Numbered from the stretch's first letter, positions 1 through 11,819 are shown. The stretch is 57,007 nucleotides of DNA from Spongospora subterranea f. sp. subterranea (GCA_049724395.1 JAUGWO010000336.1:1-57007), one strand, 5' to 3'. Numbers and translations: made by a program. Notes: generated from the sequence alone by a model not told the origin.

Positions 1-93
1 AAAACCGAAACAGGTCTCATTAAAGATAACTGACGACGAATCATTGGCCAACAAAATTGAAACACCAACGACATCCTCAACTCAGCCGAACAA

Positions 94-489
94 TTGTCTG
101 GTAACTGGGGAGAACAACCAGACCAACCCACAATGCTGACACCAAAAAACAGGACCAGCGAATTACTGCAAAAACTGGAAAAGCTTAGCATTGTCACAAG
201 CGACACCACCAACAGAAGTCCACAACATAGGATATCTAGAGAGAATGAATCAATCCAACTTTTAGACCAATCTCATTACGTGATTAATAACAACGTCAAC
301 ATTTCCGGTAACATTGGAAAAAAAGACAATGATCAAACAAAGAAAGAAGTACTGCTACAAGAACTTCAAAAGATAAGGATCACCGAAAAATGCTCAAACA
401 ACGATGCCTCAACCAAACAAAAAAGACAACTGAAAATAACACAATGTTTTGCGCGCCTTAAGGTTAAAGCGAAACAAGTAAAGAATTAA
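94..489 (+). CDS. LINE ORF1-like hydrophilic protein fragment
   Basis: A 131-residue frame rich in Lys, Gln, Asn and Thr lies just before the endonuclease. It has no CCHC knuckle or other domain that I can see. Its place suggests the end of the element's ORF1 or a linker region. It could also be a non-coding stretch that happens to be open in an A-rich element. Confidence 0.4.
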   Translation: MSGNWGEQPDQPTMLTPKNRTSELLQKLEKLSIVTSDTTNRSPQHRISRENESIQLLDQSHYVINNNVNISGNIGKKDNDQTKKEVLLQELQKIRITEKCSNNDASTKQKRQLKITQCFARLKVKAKQVKN

Positions 490-510
490 CAGAAATTTGA
501 TTATAGCACA

Positions 511-1419
511 ATGGAACGCATGTTCATTAAGCGAGGAGAAGGCAACCGAACTGGCACTTTTGCGAATCAACACCTAATAGATGTAATCTGTATTGCAGAG
601 CTAAGCCATAGACGTAATATTCATGGATTTCCACACTACGAATGTGATGATCGATACACACAATCAGGAATATTTTGGCGAGAACATGTCAAAATAGAAA
701 AACTATATCCACCGGCAATTCAATGCTTTGGACAATTCGCTATTACAACACAAATTGTAAAATTATACGACGAAATGATACTGATACACACATATATCCC
801 ACCTGATATCGATAGACCAACTAGAAGAGCATATTGGAAGCAGATTGAAATCTTCGCAGAGACAAAACAAGAGGCAATTATCATCACAGGAGACCTAAAT
901 ACCAGAGATAAGAGATTTGGCACAAATCATACAGAAAACCACACATACCTAGACGGAATACTAGAGGAGTTCAGAATTATGAACAATCCTGAAATACCAA
1001 CCAGAGAGAACAACACATTAGATATCACACTGGCGAATAGGAAAATGGCAAAACAGATTGTGAACTTCAAAGTCCACACAGATTTGAGCAGTGACCATCT
1101 TCCTACTACAATTGAAACCAGCATTAGAGGAAAAACGAAAAACAAATTACCAATTGATAGAAAAAGAGTCAAAAAACTCGACAACAGATCAACAGCAAAG
1201 GCACTAGTGACAGTCATCGAAAACCAATCATCTCATGCTATGGGACTGTCCAAATTCACTGCAATGCTACAAGAAAGCATTAAATACCGATACGTTAGAG
1301 TGACCAGATGCAAGTTCTGGAACAAACACCTGAAGGCGGCACTTAAACTGAGAAACAAAGTCAGACGCAAATTGCTCACAGCGATACGCTCAAAACAAAC
1401 GAAACACAAATCACAATGA
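511..1419 (+). pseudogene. LINE APE-type endonuclease domain (frameshifted)
   Basis: The frame contains the apurinic-endonuclease-like motifs GDLNTRDKRFG (near 890-925) and SSDHLPTTI (near 1090-1115), with an IAEL-type motif near 590. These are the Asp/Asn and His active-site blocks of LINE endonucleases that nick target DNA. The usual start of the domain (LIIAQWNACSL, about 497-530) lies in a different frame from the body, so there is a frameshift around 540-575. The annotated ATG at 511 is therefore internal. Confidence 0.8.
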
Positions 1420-1591
1420 GAAAAGAAGCACTAAACAAAGCGGATATAGAATTTAGGAAACAATATGTCAAAGCCAAAAACAAACATCTGACAAAAATGG
1501 TCAAAACAGCATGTGAGGATAAGACAGGAGCACAAATCTGGAGACCTGGTAAAACAGATCAGCCCACAAACAAACAAAAGAAGAAAGAAAT

Positions 1592-3927
1592 ATGAAACTT
1601 ACACCAACGAAGCAAAAGAAGAGGTGGAAGAACATCGCCTCGAAGTTCGAAGAAATCTATTGTGCACCAGATCTCACACTGACAGAAATAGAAAAAATGG
1701 AGCACGAACTGCTCCTTGCAGAATTATTGAAGGAACGATTGAAAACACCAACAGCAAATATAACCACCAGAGAACTGGAAAGAGCAGTTAAAAAAGCCAA
1801 CAGCAAATCTGCTGGAGGAATAGACGGAATCCCCAACAGCCTGATTAAACATATGTGCACAAATCACATAATCAAGGACACATTTCTGAAAGCAATCAAT
1901 ACCGACATCATCGACATTGGGTGCTTTCCACAGGAAATGAAGATCGCCAAAATACGGCCACTACCCAAAGCGAAACCAGGAGAATATCGACCGATATCAT
2001 TATTGCCTAACATAGCAAAGATTGTGGAAGGAATAATTGAACATAGAATAAGACAACTAGCGAGCGAGCACATACCCGATAACCAATCTGGATGTCGGCC
2101 AGCACACAGCACAACCCATGCATTGTTAAGACTGCTACATAATGCAGGATTAGCGGCGGCAAAAGATCAACAATTCGCCATGATTGTATACGACTTCATG
2201 AAGGCATTCGATAGAGTGCAACGAACACTGCTAATCCAGAAAATGAGGAGAATGGGGATAGATCCATATCTGATATTACTGATTAATGACTGGCTAACAA
2301 ACAGAATATTTGAGGTGAATTATAGAAACACCTCTTCTAAATTACATAGACAGGAGAATGGTATTCCACAGGGATCCAGTATAAGTGTGTTGCTGTGGAT
2401 AATCTACATATATGACGCCCCTTTAGAGACTAATAACAGTAATGTGTATGTGGATGACACAACACAATGGGCTATTGGAGACACAAAACAGGAAGTACTA
2501 ACAAAATTGAGAAGTGATAGCATCAAACTACAGCAATGGTGTAAAGACAACAGGATCAAAATCCAATGGCTCAAAACAAACATTCTATTCAATGAATACT
2601 CACCCACAGACAAATTAACTATAAATGGACAAACGATCCAGACAACAAAAACAGTGCAATACCTCGGAGCAACGCTAAACGCCAATAACGAAAATAACCA
2701 CTCAACTTTCACTATTCAACTGACAGAAGTGGCCAACGATATAAGGAAGCGATGTAAACTGGTACGAGAAATGAGAAAATACCGGATACCATACAGAACA
2801 TATCAACAGATATGTCGAGGATTTATAGGAGGGAAACTGAACTATTACCTACCCTGGTTGGCAGGAGAAATCAACAAGAACATGAGTAGGACATTGCGAC
2901 CCATTGAGACAGCATATAAGGACTATATGAGAACATATACAGGATGTTTCAAATCAACACCAATCCCTATATTACATGCAATATCAGGATTCCCATTATT
3001 GAGAGATAAAATCATCACAGAAACAACAATGACAGTACTCGCTGCTCAGGCCAATGGGACATTATTGGGCAGAGAATACACTGAATGGAATGGAGAAGGA
3101 GATGGATGGACACCACTTGGAGAAGTCTGGAAAGCACTCAGAGAGAGAGTGCCAGAAGGATACGAGAACATTCATGCGAGAACAGAGATATCTCCCAGAC
3201 ATTCTTGAGGGACTATATAAGGTTAGATTCCACACATCAAATAGGAAAAAGGCAATCAAGAAACACAAAAAAGGAAAACTATTACCAAAGAACCCAGACA
3301 TCGAGCTATGGACGGATGGAAGTTTCAAACGCGATCAGGGTGGAGGTGCAGCAGCACTTCTAATCGACAATCGCAAAAGGAACGAAAACCCCGAAACTAG
3401 AGGCAGAGGAGATTGAATCAACAGTCAAATTAGGACCGAAAGTGACGTCCTCGTATGAATGTGAGATTATCGCACTGAACATTGGATTGGACATAGCTAT
3501 TGAAAAAGACTATAGAGGCGCAAAGATACACATTATGACAGATTCCCTGTCATGGATGAACCAGCTAAAATCACTACCGATAAAGCCAAGAAGAATTAAC
3601 ACCGTCGTTGCCGAATGTGTTAAACAACTTGCAGAGCTAACCAACGACAACCAAGTCGCTATACACTTTATTCCTAGCCATGTACCAGACATGGATAAGA
3701 ATGAATCTGTAGACCACCTGATTCAACCGCCAAAAACAATCAACATAGGAAGGAGCGAAGAAATTGACGAAATCGCTAAACAAGCAATAGAAACAGGAGA
3801 TGATATAGAACATGATCCGTTCTTGTCGTCGTTTAAACTACAATTGAGGAAGACGGAAACCCAAAATCGAGACCAATATATTGAACGAAATGTCAAAACA
3901 AGTGGATTCGCATGGGTATCCGGATAG
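1592..3927 (+). pseudogene. LINE reverse transcriptase plus RNase H (frameshifted)
   Basis: The longest frame (1592-3208) holds RT blocks: EYRPISLLP, the block-A segment YDFMKAFDRV, GIPQGSSIS and the catalytic YVDD box near 2445-2458. The RNase H domain follows in two other frames: ELWTDGSF near 3302, YECEIIA near 3455, MTDSLSW near 3535 and SHVPDMDKNESVD near 3678, giving the D-E-D-D pattern. After RNase H come residues resembling the LNRARTGH block of LINE C-termini (about 3990). At least three frame changes split the protein, so this copy cannot make it. It is a plain LINE. Confidence 0.88.
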
Positions 3928-4500
3928 GTCACCGTACATGATGCGACAAGCCAACACCTATGAGAAAGCCAGCTGGCCCCAGCCTGAACTAAATCGAGCA
4001 CGAACAGGACACTCTTGTGCCCGACAACATCTGAAGAATCTGATAATGGAAAAAGCCAACAGTGCAAGTTACAGCACAGCAGAGACAAATTCGAGACGGC
4101 ACAGTTGTGAACACATCCGACAGAAATCAATGGAATCCTGAACACATCATGACTAAGAGGATGTTTGATTTGATATTTTATTTGATGGCAAGAACAGGAA
4201 GAGGAAATCTTTATAAACAATCAGCTGGTTTGCGATGAAGGCGACATGTCCTGCAGCGATGGTGTTCCGTCAGGAATTTTTCCTATGTCCCAATGCAATG
4301 GGTTTCGGGTTTTAGTGAGTCGGGCGATTCCAACCTCACACTATCATTGTTGTGGAACAGACTGCTGAGTAAGGTAAAGCGAAGGTTCTTATCACAAACA
4401 CAGGAGGTTATGCCCAGACGACGAGCCATCGTCATCTGGCCCTAGAGTAGATATGGGTACTACAGACCTAACACAAATGTGTTGAACTCAATCACAACAA

Positions 4501-4516
4501 AATAAATAAATAAATT
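4501..4516 (+). repeat. (AAAT)4 LINE 3' tail
   Basis: Four tandem AAAT units directly follow the LINE 3' untranslated region. Simple-repeat tails of this kind mark the 3' ends of many APE-type LINEs. Confidence 0.75.
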
Positions 4517-4517
4517 A

Positions 4518-5239
4518 TTTTTCTCGGCAAATCGATGGCCAAAACTGATACGACCTTGTTATCTTAGAAATGATTTCAAAAAAATGCAGCTGGCGGCGGA
4601 CATGGCCAGAGATGGTATGACAGAATCCGATGGTGAATTCAATTAGAAGTTGAATAAAGACAAATTCCGCCTTTGAAAGTTGTCAATCATTCTGCAAAAT
4701 TGCAAAAACCCGATTAGCGGACCGTTTCATCTGCCATCTGCATAGGTCTGAAACCTTGCCTTAACAAAACATCCATCAAACATACCCCCGTTGCCGCCTA
4801 GATTTAGATGAGATCGGATCATTTTGGACTAAAGCAACTAACCGTTGATGAAATCCAAAACAGGGACTTTCATCAACCCAAATCTACCCAACCAGGGCAA
4901 TGGTATCTATAGTCATGAGTACACTTCTACCTCTGGAACGGTGTATATATAGTCATATATATATATACACTTCCGCACTGTTAGATCAAAATTACGATCA
5001 AATTGGATTCTCCCGTATTCACCCCCATAACCTGTCCTAATGACCTGCCCCCACCCGATTACATTGCCTATCCAGGTGTTGTCGAGTTCACTGCCAGACA
5101 GGTCGCTCTCCCACATTCATTATGGCCATGTGGTCAGACCCAATAAAGACTAATCGTATCTCGATAAACCAGTCTGCTTTTCAGCTTTGCGCAAGATTCT
5201 TGTCATGGCATTTTCATGGCTTTATATTGATGTGTTGAA
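4518..5239. other. No gene seen; AT dinucleotide tract
   Basis: Between the two LINE pieces I see no coding exon. A short TA-rich tract lies at about 4943-4968. Part of this may be 3' untranslated sequence of the minus-strand LINE relic. Confidence 0.4.
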
Positions 5240-5760
5240 CGTAGGTACCGGGAGTGTCTTGTAGAGTCGTTTGCATTTTTTGAGTCGGTTTTTGAATATT
5301 TCGCATTGTAATACTTAATGTTCGATTTTGTCGGGATGTTTGTCGCAGTGCCTGCACTTGTTCGTGTCTTTCAATGTTGCTGAGGTGTTGTCTGCATCTA
5401 CTATATCCAGTTCGCGCTTTGTTAATTTAGCATGTGTGGCGTGGATTCACCTGTAGTTTGCGGAACGGGTCTCTTTCTGGGTGTTCGGAAAGTGACTGCG
5501 TTTGATGTTGGCTATCAGGTACTTTTTTTATTGACCTCTTTCGTGTTTCTTAAGTTTCAAAGTTTAAAGGATGACAGAAATGGTCCATGCTTTTATTTTG
5601 GTCAGATGTGTCACTTTTTTGGTGGACATGACTTTGAACGTACTGAATGTGAATCTGATTGCGCTGGAATAATTTCTGTAGCAGTCGAGCAGAGTCTGCC
5701 ACAACTGGATATACTGGTCGAGGTTTTGATAGGTTAATGAATACGATACACGTCTCACGT
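5240..5760 (-). mobile_element. Older LINE relic: RNase H tail and CCHC-like C-terminus
   Basis: On the minus strand, reading from 5757, one frame gives an RNase H end resembling the first LINE: QIHIQYVQSHVHQ followed by NKSMDHF. Further along (about 5330-5430) a frame reads AKLTKRELD, then CRHCDKHPDKIEH, the Cys-Cys-His element found after RNase H in R1/I-type LINEs; a stop follows directly. Stops and frame changes show long decay. The plus-strand open frame at 5432-5737 is only the antisense shadow of this relic. Confidence 0.7.
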
Positions 5761-5780
5761 TACATGTATCGTGAGACGTG
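5749..5780. repeat. Perfect 11-bp inverted repeat, 10-nt loop
   Basis: CACGTCTCACG at 5749-5759 is answered by CGTGAGACGTG at 5770-5780. It sits at the 5' edge of the minus-strand LINE relic. Function unknown. Confidence 0.8.
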
Positions 5781-6759
5781 ACTAATGAAAAACCGCATCA
5801 CTCACATAGGTCCCTGTGGAATGGGAAGCGGGTAGACATATGATCACGATACATCAAGAGCAGTTCAGTGATTTATCATAGGTTAACTCATTGTGTCGTC
5901 ATAAAGCGAAAGAGACAAGAGGGGGCTCAGTAGTCGGTCATCCGTACTCGAAACGCCTCCGATCAAAAGGAGAATCGAGAGGCCACGAAGTTGGGCGACG
6001 ACTGAAATTGGCAACATATCTGCGATTTGTGGACCTTCGTCATGTTTCTGAAACACAGCAACATTGCTTACATGTGGTTCTTGCAAACTATTTGAGCTAA
6101 ATCATCTGTTCATGATGTGTTTTTGCAGCCAGTTGTTGGTAGGTGCTTGTCATCCCTCACGCGATCGAATTGATTTTACCTCAATGGTCCCACAGCTAAC
6201 CAGATACATTCTGCATTGGCTGCAGGAAATGCCAAGTCGGTCGATCAATTAATGATCGATGCATGACCTGGGTTAATGGCAGGGAAAACAGTGGGCTGCT
6301 GAGCCATTAATATAGCTCGTTGACCTCTTTGCTTACGCTGATACGGATATCTTGGCGACGCTAACGCACTGAGCTCTTTTTCCGTTGACGGGACAAACTT
6401 CATTATAGCCCGACCACTACATCGAATGCCTCCTGGGTCATCCTGGTAATGTGCAAGGGGACATGCTATTTGGGACCAGAATTTTTATGAAAAAGAAATT
6501 TCATGTTCTTAATTGGAAATTCGAGAACATTTAACATGTCTCCCTGAATCACTAGTTTTTCGTAGTTGGAATTGCCCTCCCCATCTTCTCAAGACTACGT
6601 CGAACTGGTGAGCAGAATTCTTCAGCAGCACCAGAGAGTTTGAATATGGGACAGTCTCAAAGTGGTTCTGTGATGTGGTGCTGATTTTGAGTCAATCAGT
6701 CAGAGAACCAGGGCTGTTTCTCTCCACCTTGTTACCAGTCACTGTTTTTGAAAAATTAA
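5781..6759. other. No gene recognised upstream of IFT20
   Basis: About 1 kb with only short unconvincing frames. It should include the promoter and 5' leader of IFT20. I see no clear TATA box or known element. Confidence 0.4.
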
Positions 6760-7302
6760 ATGGCAATGGCGACAGAAACTGGGCAGATGAATTCATCTTC
6801 GCCACACGATATCGCCCCGAAGTCCGTCATCTCGTTCGACGAACAGAACCGGATTCGGATCATGAACTCAACTCAATTCGACCAGATCCAAAGAATTAGT
6901 CAAGAATCATCGCAATTTACAGCGAGTATTCGCAAGCAAACAAGTTACGATCCGATCGACTGACAATTCTGTAAAATAGAGATCGGCTCGTTCAACGGAA
7001 CAATATCGGAAATAGCTCAAATTATGCAGAATGAAGGACAAAAGATCGAACAGCAGAAATTACTGGTAAGCGATTGAGCCGTCGAGGACGACCGCAATTT
7101 TAATGAAAAAAAAAAGGCAATCGGGTTGCGAAATCGAGCCGAAAGCGCAGGCGATATACGCCGAAAACACGAGCACAAATTGCAAGCAATGATCGTTCAT
7201 CGACAGGCCGAGCTGGATCGGTATCTGGTCCAGGTGGCTTCGTTGGAGAAGGTTCAACAACAGCAGCGATTCCTACTAGATAAACTGGCCAAACCGCAAT
7301 GA
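6760..7302 (+). CDS. IFT20: Intraflagellar transport protein 20 (IFT20)
   Basis: Three exons (6760-6925, 6980-7065, 7117-7302) separated by 54- and 51-bp GT-AG introns encode 145 residues; human IFT20 has 132. Exon 1 has the conserved start block ISFDEQNRIRIM (human LHFDELNKLRVL). Across the first junction it reads KIGSFNGTISE (human KIGQFQ), and across the second LLAIGLRNRAES (human MKAIGARNLLKS). The C-terminal half is a coiled coil with the LQAMIVHRQAELDRY block. IFT20 is an IFT-B subunit that also works at the Golgi in sorting ciliary membrane proteins (known of the family). Both introns contain stops, so splicing is required. The first ATG at 6760 is used; 6766 is an alternative. Confidence 0.85.
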
Positions 7303-7430
7303 AAATCAGGGACCTGCGCGTGCATTGCTATTTGCTTTCTCAAAAATTCTAACGAATCAAATGATGACTTAGGAGTATTGTATTGAGGTTTTTGCATTTT
7401 TGTTGAAGATCGCGATACACTTGGAGTTGA

Positions 7431-8824
7431 TTAAATGAGATCGGCCACGTTCATGGGCATCTCTTCGACACTTGTGTTGTAGAATTCTTCCAATTCACGA
7501 AGCATACGCGTATCTTCGGCCGTGACAAAGTTGATGGCGACACCCTTACGTCCGAAACGACCCGATCGCCCAATACGGTGAATGTAGTTTTCACGGTTGG
7601 ACGGCAAATCGTAGTTGATGACCAAGGACACTTGTTGAACATCGATACCACGAGCCAAAAGATCGGTGGTGACAAGGACGCGCGATGACCCAGAGCGGAA
7701 TTCCTTAAGAATCATTTCCCGCTCTTGTTGGGTCATATCACCATGCATTGCCGACACGGTGAAGTCACGTTGACCCATCTTGTCGGTCAACCAGTCGACT
7801 TTGCGTCGAGTATTGCAGTAGATGATGGCTTGAGTAATCGTTAAAGTCTCGTACAGATCGCACAGGGTGTCCAGTTTCCAGTCTTCCTTCTCGATCGAGA
7901 CATAAAACTGCTTGATACCCTCGAGCGTAAGCTCATCGCGCTTGACCAGAATTCGGACGGGATCGCGCATAAAACGGGATGTAATGGCCAGGATATCCTC
8001 GGGCATGGTGGCCGAGAACAAACAGACCTGCACTTTGGAAGGCAAGTGCTGGAATACATCGTAAATTTGGTCCTTGAACCCTCTTGACAACATCTCATCG
8101 GCTTCGTCGAGAACGAACGATTTGACCTTGGCCAGAGATAGAGCACCACGATTGATCATGTCGAACACACGTCCGGGAGTACCGACAACGATCTGAACAC
8201 CGTCGCGGAGGATACGAATATCGTCACGAACAGCGGTTCCACCGACACAGGCGTGCGATGTCACCTGTAAGCGATTAAAATGTGTTGAGAAAGCGCACAA
8301 AACGTGAAAGCACCTTCTGATAATCACCCAGGGCGTCAAGCACCTTCTGAATCTGTTGAGCCAATTCACGAGTTGGTGCTAATAGCAGAGCCTGAGTCTC
8401 TTTCACGTCCATATCGATACGTTGGAGCATAGAAATGGAGAAAGTGGCGGTCTTTCCGGTACCGGATTGGGCCTGGGCAATTGTATCATGTCCCTATTTA
8501 AAACCAGACCAGCATTAGTCATTACGATCACCTCAATTGTACAGATAATTCCTTACCCTAACGATTGGGACAATACCACGCTGCTGAATAGCGCTTGGCT
8601 TCTCGAAATAGACCGTAACCGTAGATACCTCTGAGAAGGTCGTCACGAAGACCCATATCGTCAAACGACGCCACAGCTTCGTCCCAGTTGGTTGAGATCA
8701 TATCCTCGGTCAATCCCTGGTCGATATCCGACTCTTTGGTCTTGGGCTCAACCGCTTCTCCAGCATGCACTTGCGGCTCCATGGTTGCAGATGTCTCTCT
8801 CAACTCTCTCTCTAACTCGACCAC
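7431..8824 (-). CDS. Eukaryotic initiation factor 4A, copy A, with a 4-nt frameshift
   Basis: Exons run 8824-8557, 8493-8314 and 8264-7431, with introns of 63 and 49 bp. All DEAD-box helicase motifs are present: Q-motif exon, [38 protein letters not shown] and [11 protein letters not shown], ending [11 protein letters not shown] as in eIF4A1/2. eIF4A unwinds mRNA leaders within eIF4F. The first exon has four extra bases at about 8605-8611 (TACGGT-CTAT-TTCGAG) compared with copy C, which breaks the frame inside the Q motif, so total exon length is not a multiple of three. Either this is a recent mutation, an assembly error, or this copy is no longer expressed. Starts at 8824 or 8782 are possible. 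Confidence 0.88.
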
Positions 8825-9002
8825 AACCGAACGACAGAATGAGAGGCGATATAGATCTACCTGTCAAGGACTTGCCGTGACGGATACCGTAGCGCAGTTT
8901 AATCTGCCAGATAGGTCGGCAGAACCGCGCGGTTTCGACAAACAAGGGCAGGTTGGTCTAAGGTTTTGTCCCCTCCCCCCAGGCGTTTGTTGAGATGAAT
9001 GT

Positions 9003-9050
9003 GATGTGTTTCTTGTCAAGCTGATTGATGTGTTGCTTGTCAAGCTGATT
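9003..9050. repeat. 24-bp tandem duplication
   Basis: Two adjacent 24-bp units (9003-9026, 9027-9050) differ at one base and share CTTGTCAAGCTGATT. Confidence 0.8.
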
Positions 9051-9617
9051 GCATAATGATTCTAAAACGAGTGATTGCATCTCAATTTATATCGGACAAT
9101 TAATCGGTCGTCGGTCGGCGGAATTAACGCCATCACCATATATTGCCAAAACATGAGGTGATTAGTAGCCGAATTGTGGAAGTCGCCGATTTGTTGATAT
9201 TGTCGATTCAATAATATTGCCGATTCGTTGGAATATGTGGTTATTCTGGGCTAACGTTTTGAATACCTTTCTCAAATCAAGTTTTCTTATAAAAATTGCT
9301 ACGTTTGGAACATCAGCCAGTCGCCCATATATAGGTTCATGATCGAGATTTTGCGACTGACTTTCAAGGATCTCAATACTCTCTGTTTTCAGTACCAATT
9401 TTCAATCTACGTTCTTTGAAATAGCAAATTCGCAACATTGTTCCGATTCTGTCGAAACCGGAAGGTGTATCAGATTTCGACGGTCATTTTTTCTGGAATC
9501 GGTGTACAGTGTCAACATGATATTGCGACGAAGCTGCAATTGGGGTTTGGGACCTTTACAAATGGTCCAGTGCCAGAGCGGTGTGCCGGTCGATCAAATC
9601 CCTGTTCCATCATCGGT

Positions 9618-9753
9618 CCTGAGTGCTCGGCATACTGGCCCAGAACCAAAACCCGATTGCTCATTTCGCATAGCCAGCCGGCCCCTCCTGAGTGCTCGGC
9701 ATACTGGCCCAAAACCAAAAACCCGATTGCTCATTTCGCATAGCCAGCCGGCC
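9618..9753 (+). repeat. 69-bp direct duplication before the aquaporin start
   Basis: Two units beginning CCTGAGTGCTCGGCATACTG start 69 bp apart (9618 and 9687) and each ends CATAGCCAGCCGGCC. They differ by very few bases, so the duplication is recent. It ends 13 bp before the ATG at 9766 and probably lies in the 5' leader. Confidence 0.85.
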
Positions 9754-9765
9754 TCTGGATCAGAT

Positions 9766-10689
9766 ATGGAGCCGCTAGAAGTGGTTTTGGATGGGAACAG
9801 CACTCGACAACCTTCAAGTCGCGTCCAAACCGACGACAAAGCCGAACAGAAACGAGGTCTACGATCGCCAGGAAGGAAATCCAGCGTGAGGCTTGAGGAA
9901 GTCATGGAAGCCATCGAGAAGTCCAAGGTCAGAGAGGAACCGTTGAGTGTCTATGGCATGCGAAGAACTGAACCAATGATGCCCTGATAGTGGTGCGAGA
10001 ATCCATACGCGGTCACCGCCGAGTTCTTTGGCACGTTCATATTCCTGTTTGGGACGACATTAGGCGTCACCTATAGCCAAGGGGAGACAATCAGTATCGC
10101 CACCAACTATGGGATCACGTTGGCGGTCGCCATCTTCATCATGGCCCCCGTTAGTGGTGGCCATCTGAACCCGGCCGTCAGCTTGGCCATGGCGCTATAT
10201 GGGGCGATGACCTGGCACCTGTTCGCGTATTACGTTGGCGCTCAGGTGCTTGGGGGGATCTGTGGCGTTGCTGTCGCTTATGGCGTGGCTGATGAGCTGA
10301 TCGGGAGCATATTCGTCAATGATCGGGTGTCGTTCGCGTCGGCGTTCTTCGGTGAAGCAATCGGAACGTGGTTCCTGATTCTAACCGTGTTCATCACTGC
10401 AGTTCAGACGGCGACCGGTAAACCAAGTAAGGCGAAGGCGTCGGTAGCGACCATGGCCCCAATGATCATCGGCTGGTCGGTCTGGGCGATTCACTTCGCC
10501 TTAATCGGGGTGACAGGTTGTGGCGTCAATCCGGCACGATTCCTGGCCACAGCGATCGTCATGAACAAATGGCGGTTGAATCAGGTCTGGATCTATCTGC
10601 TTGGGCCGATCTTGGGCGCTATTGTCGCTATACCGACATTCAAAATGATGTACCCCAAAGAAAAATACTCCTCGCCAAACGTTAATTAA
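9766..10689 (+). CDS. Aquaporin (MIP family, water-channel type)
   Basis: The product has a long hydrophilic N-terminus, then six membrane segments starting AEFFGTFIFLFG, with both NPA boxes: SGGHLNPAVS and TGCGVNPARF. Aligned to AQP1, the selectivity filter reads Tyr (for Phe56), His, Cys and Arg; the His and the Arg after the second NPA are kept, and TGCG-NPAR keeps the mercury-site Cys. This suggests a water pore rather than a glycerol channel (inference). A TGA-TAG pair at 9985-9990 interrupts the frame. An intron ending at 9990 (CTGATAG) removes it; donors of the right phase are at about 9886 (GTGAGG), 9928 or 9949, so the exact exon 1 end is unsure. The body reads from 9991 to the stop at 10689. 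Confidence 0.85.
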
Positions 10690-11522
10690 AAACGCAAACC
10701 GATTATCGACCTGATCTCAAATAAACAGTCATGTGTCAAACGCTTTAACAACATTGAATGAAAACAACAGAGGGGTTTCAAAAATTGAGTTCGCGAATAA
10801 ACATAGGAAACGGCATTTACGTAGTCGAAATACGCAAGATGTGTGAGTAGTTTCAGGAAAAACCGGAATCGATCATGTATTGATGGAGCGATGATGTCGA
10901 ATATGAGCGTTAGTGCACTTCATACATAGATAATGCATTTCAACAGCGGTTCCACATGTTGGGCATACTTTGTAGGGTTTATATTGACAGCCCAACTGTC
11001 CTCTATGGCCAGCCCTTCGTAGCCGCCTCTTGAATACCGAAACCTGGAAACAAATTCAGAGAAAGCCCCCATGAACCCAAGCTGGATATTGGCCCAGAAC
11101 CTTCTTCTTGGGACATGCTAACAAATCCAAATCGGCGCCGATTTCTGCCGCACCAATGTGAGCTGATAAGATGGGCATCATGGACCGGGCAGAAGGCAGC
11201 ATTCGCCCTAACGGCGATACCGAGATCGTCATGATGAAGGAATGGTTATCAGTGTATACATAATCGACAGGCACAATGCTGGCGCTACAGACTGTTCCCT
11301 GTCAGACCACAAACTGCGGAAGTGTGCGCAGGTGAAGATTGTCAGAATTGCGTATAGCTTCCACTGCCGCACCTTTTCCTTCGCAAATACTAACGTATGT
11401 ACACGACAGGGGAACCAATGGGCAAATACTGAGGTCCACCAGTATATACTACGGGTGTATTTGCCGATAGTAGTATTTGCAGTATTTTCCCCTAAAACGC
11501 AGGAACATCATTGTTCAAAAAT
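10690..11522. other. No gene recognised downstream of aquaporin
   Basis: Several short frames on both strands, none with a domain or a convincing exon structure. Confidence 0.35.
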
Positions 11523-11819
11523 TCAATTGAACTTCGTTCGCAAACCACTTTGGTCAGAGTCTCTTTTCTGGTTCGAAAATTCGGTTGTGGCAAGTTTTTC
11601 GAAATTTCTTGCGGTTTCTTTGACGACTGGTCGAAAGCGAGGGTGAGGGGTGATTCCCAGCGTACGCTCTTCAAAGGCCAGACGACAATGACGACATTCC
11701 ACTATAAAGTTACAGTATTTCTTGGGAAGGTCGTCACATCTTGTGTAGTACTCATAGACGTCAGCATTACTGGAAGAAGTACCTCTCTTTCTCTTTGAAG
11801 TACCCGACGACGAACGCAT
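11523..11819 (-). CDS. Hypothetical protein with a BED-finger-like segment
   Basis: A 98-residue frame has the pattern of a BED zinc finger start: VYEYYTRC, then KYCNFIVECRHCRLAF. BED fingers are common in hAT-type transposases and their domesticated relatives, but the His pair that completes the finger is not seen. It may be a transposon remnant rather than a gene. Confidence 0.3.
   Translation of the reverse strand: MRSSSGTSKRKRGTSSSNADVYEYYTRCDDLPKKYCNFIVECRHCRLAFEERTLGITPHPRFRPVVKETARNFEKLATTEFSNQKRDSDQSGLRTKFN

Larger units (their letters stand above)
1..4517 (+). mobile_element. Non-LTR retrotransposon (LINE, I-group type), 5' end outside window
   Basis: One plus-strand element carries, in order, an ORF1-like hydrophilic frame, an APE-type endonuclease, a reverse transcriptase, an RNase H domain and a C-terminal segment resembling the region after RNase H in R1/I-type LINEs. 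It ends in four AAAT units (4501-4516), a tail typical of target-primed insertion. The presence of RNase H places it near the I/R1 group of LINEs (family knowledge). The coding part is split over several frames, so this copy is not intact, but motifs are well kept and it looks fairly young. The 5' end is not visible. No target-site duplication could be checked. Confidence 0.9.
8825..9765. other. Intergenic, eIF4A copy A to aquaporin
   Basis: The two genes diverge. A TTATAAAAA string at about 9286 could be a TATA element but lies about 470 bp before the aquaporin ATG. Two tandem duplications sit here, listed separately. I see no gene. Confidence 0.4.

Noticed and set aside
5432-5737. 101-residue plus-strand frame
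   Set aside because: It is antisense to the minus-strand LINE relic whose RNase H and Cys-Cys-His motifs explain the sequence.
9985-9990. Stop-codon reassignment, suggested by in-frame TGA-TAG in the aquaporin gene and similar stops in other genes
   Set aside because: In the cases I could resolve, the stops lie inside predicted 48-60 bp introns with normal acceptors, and true gene ends use TAA, TAG and TGA normally.
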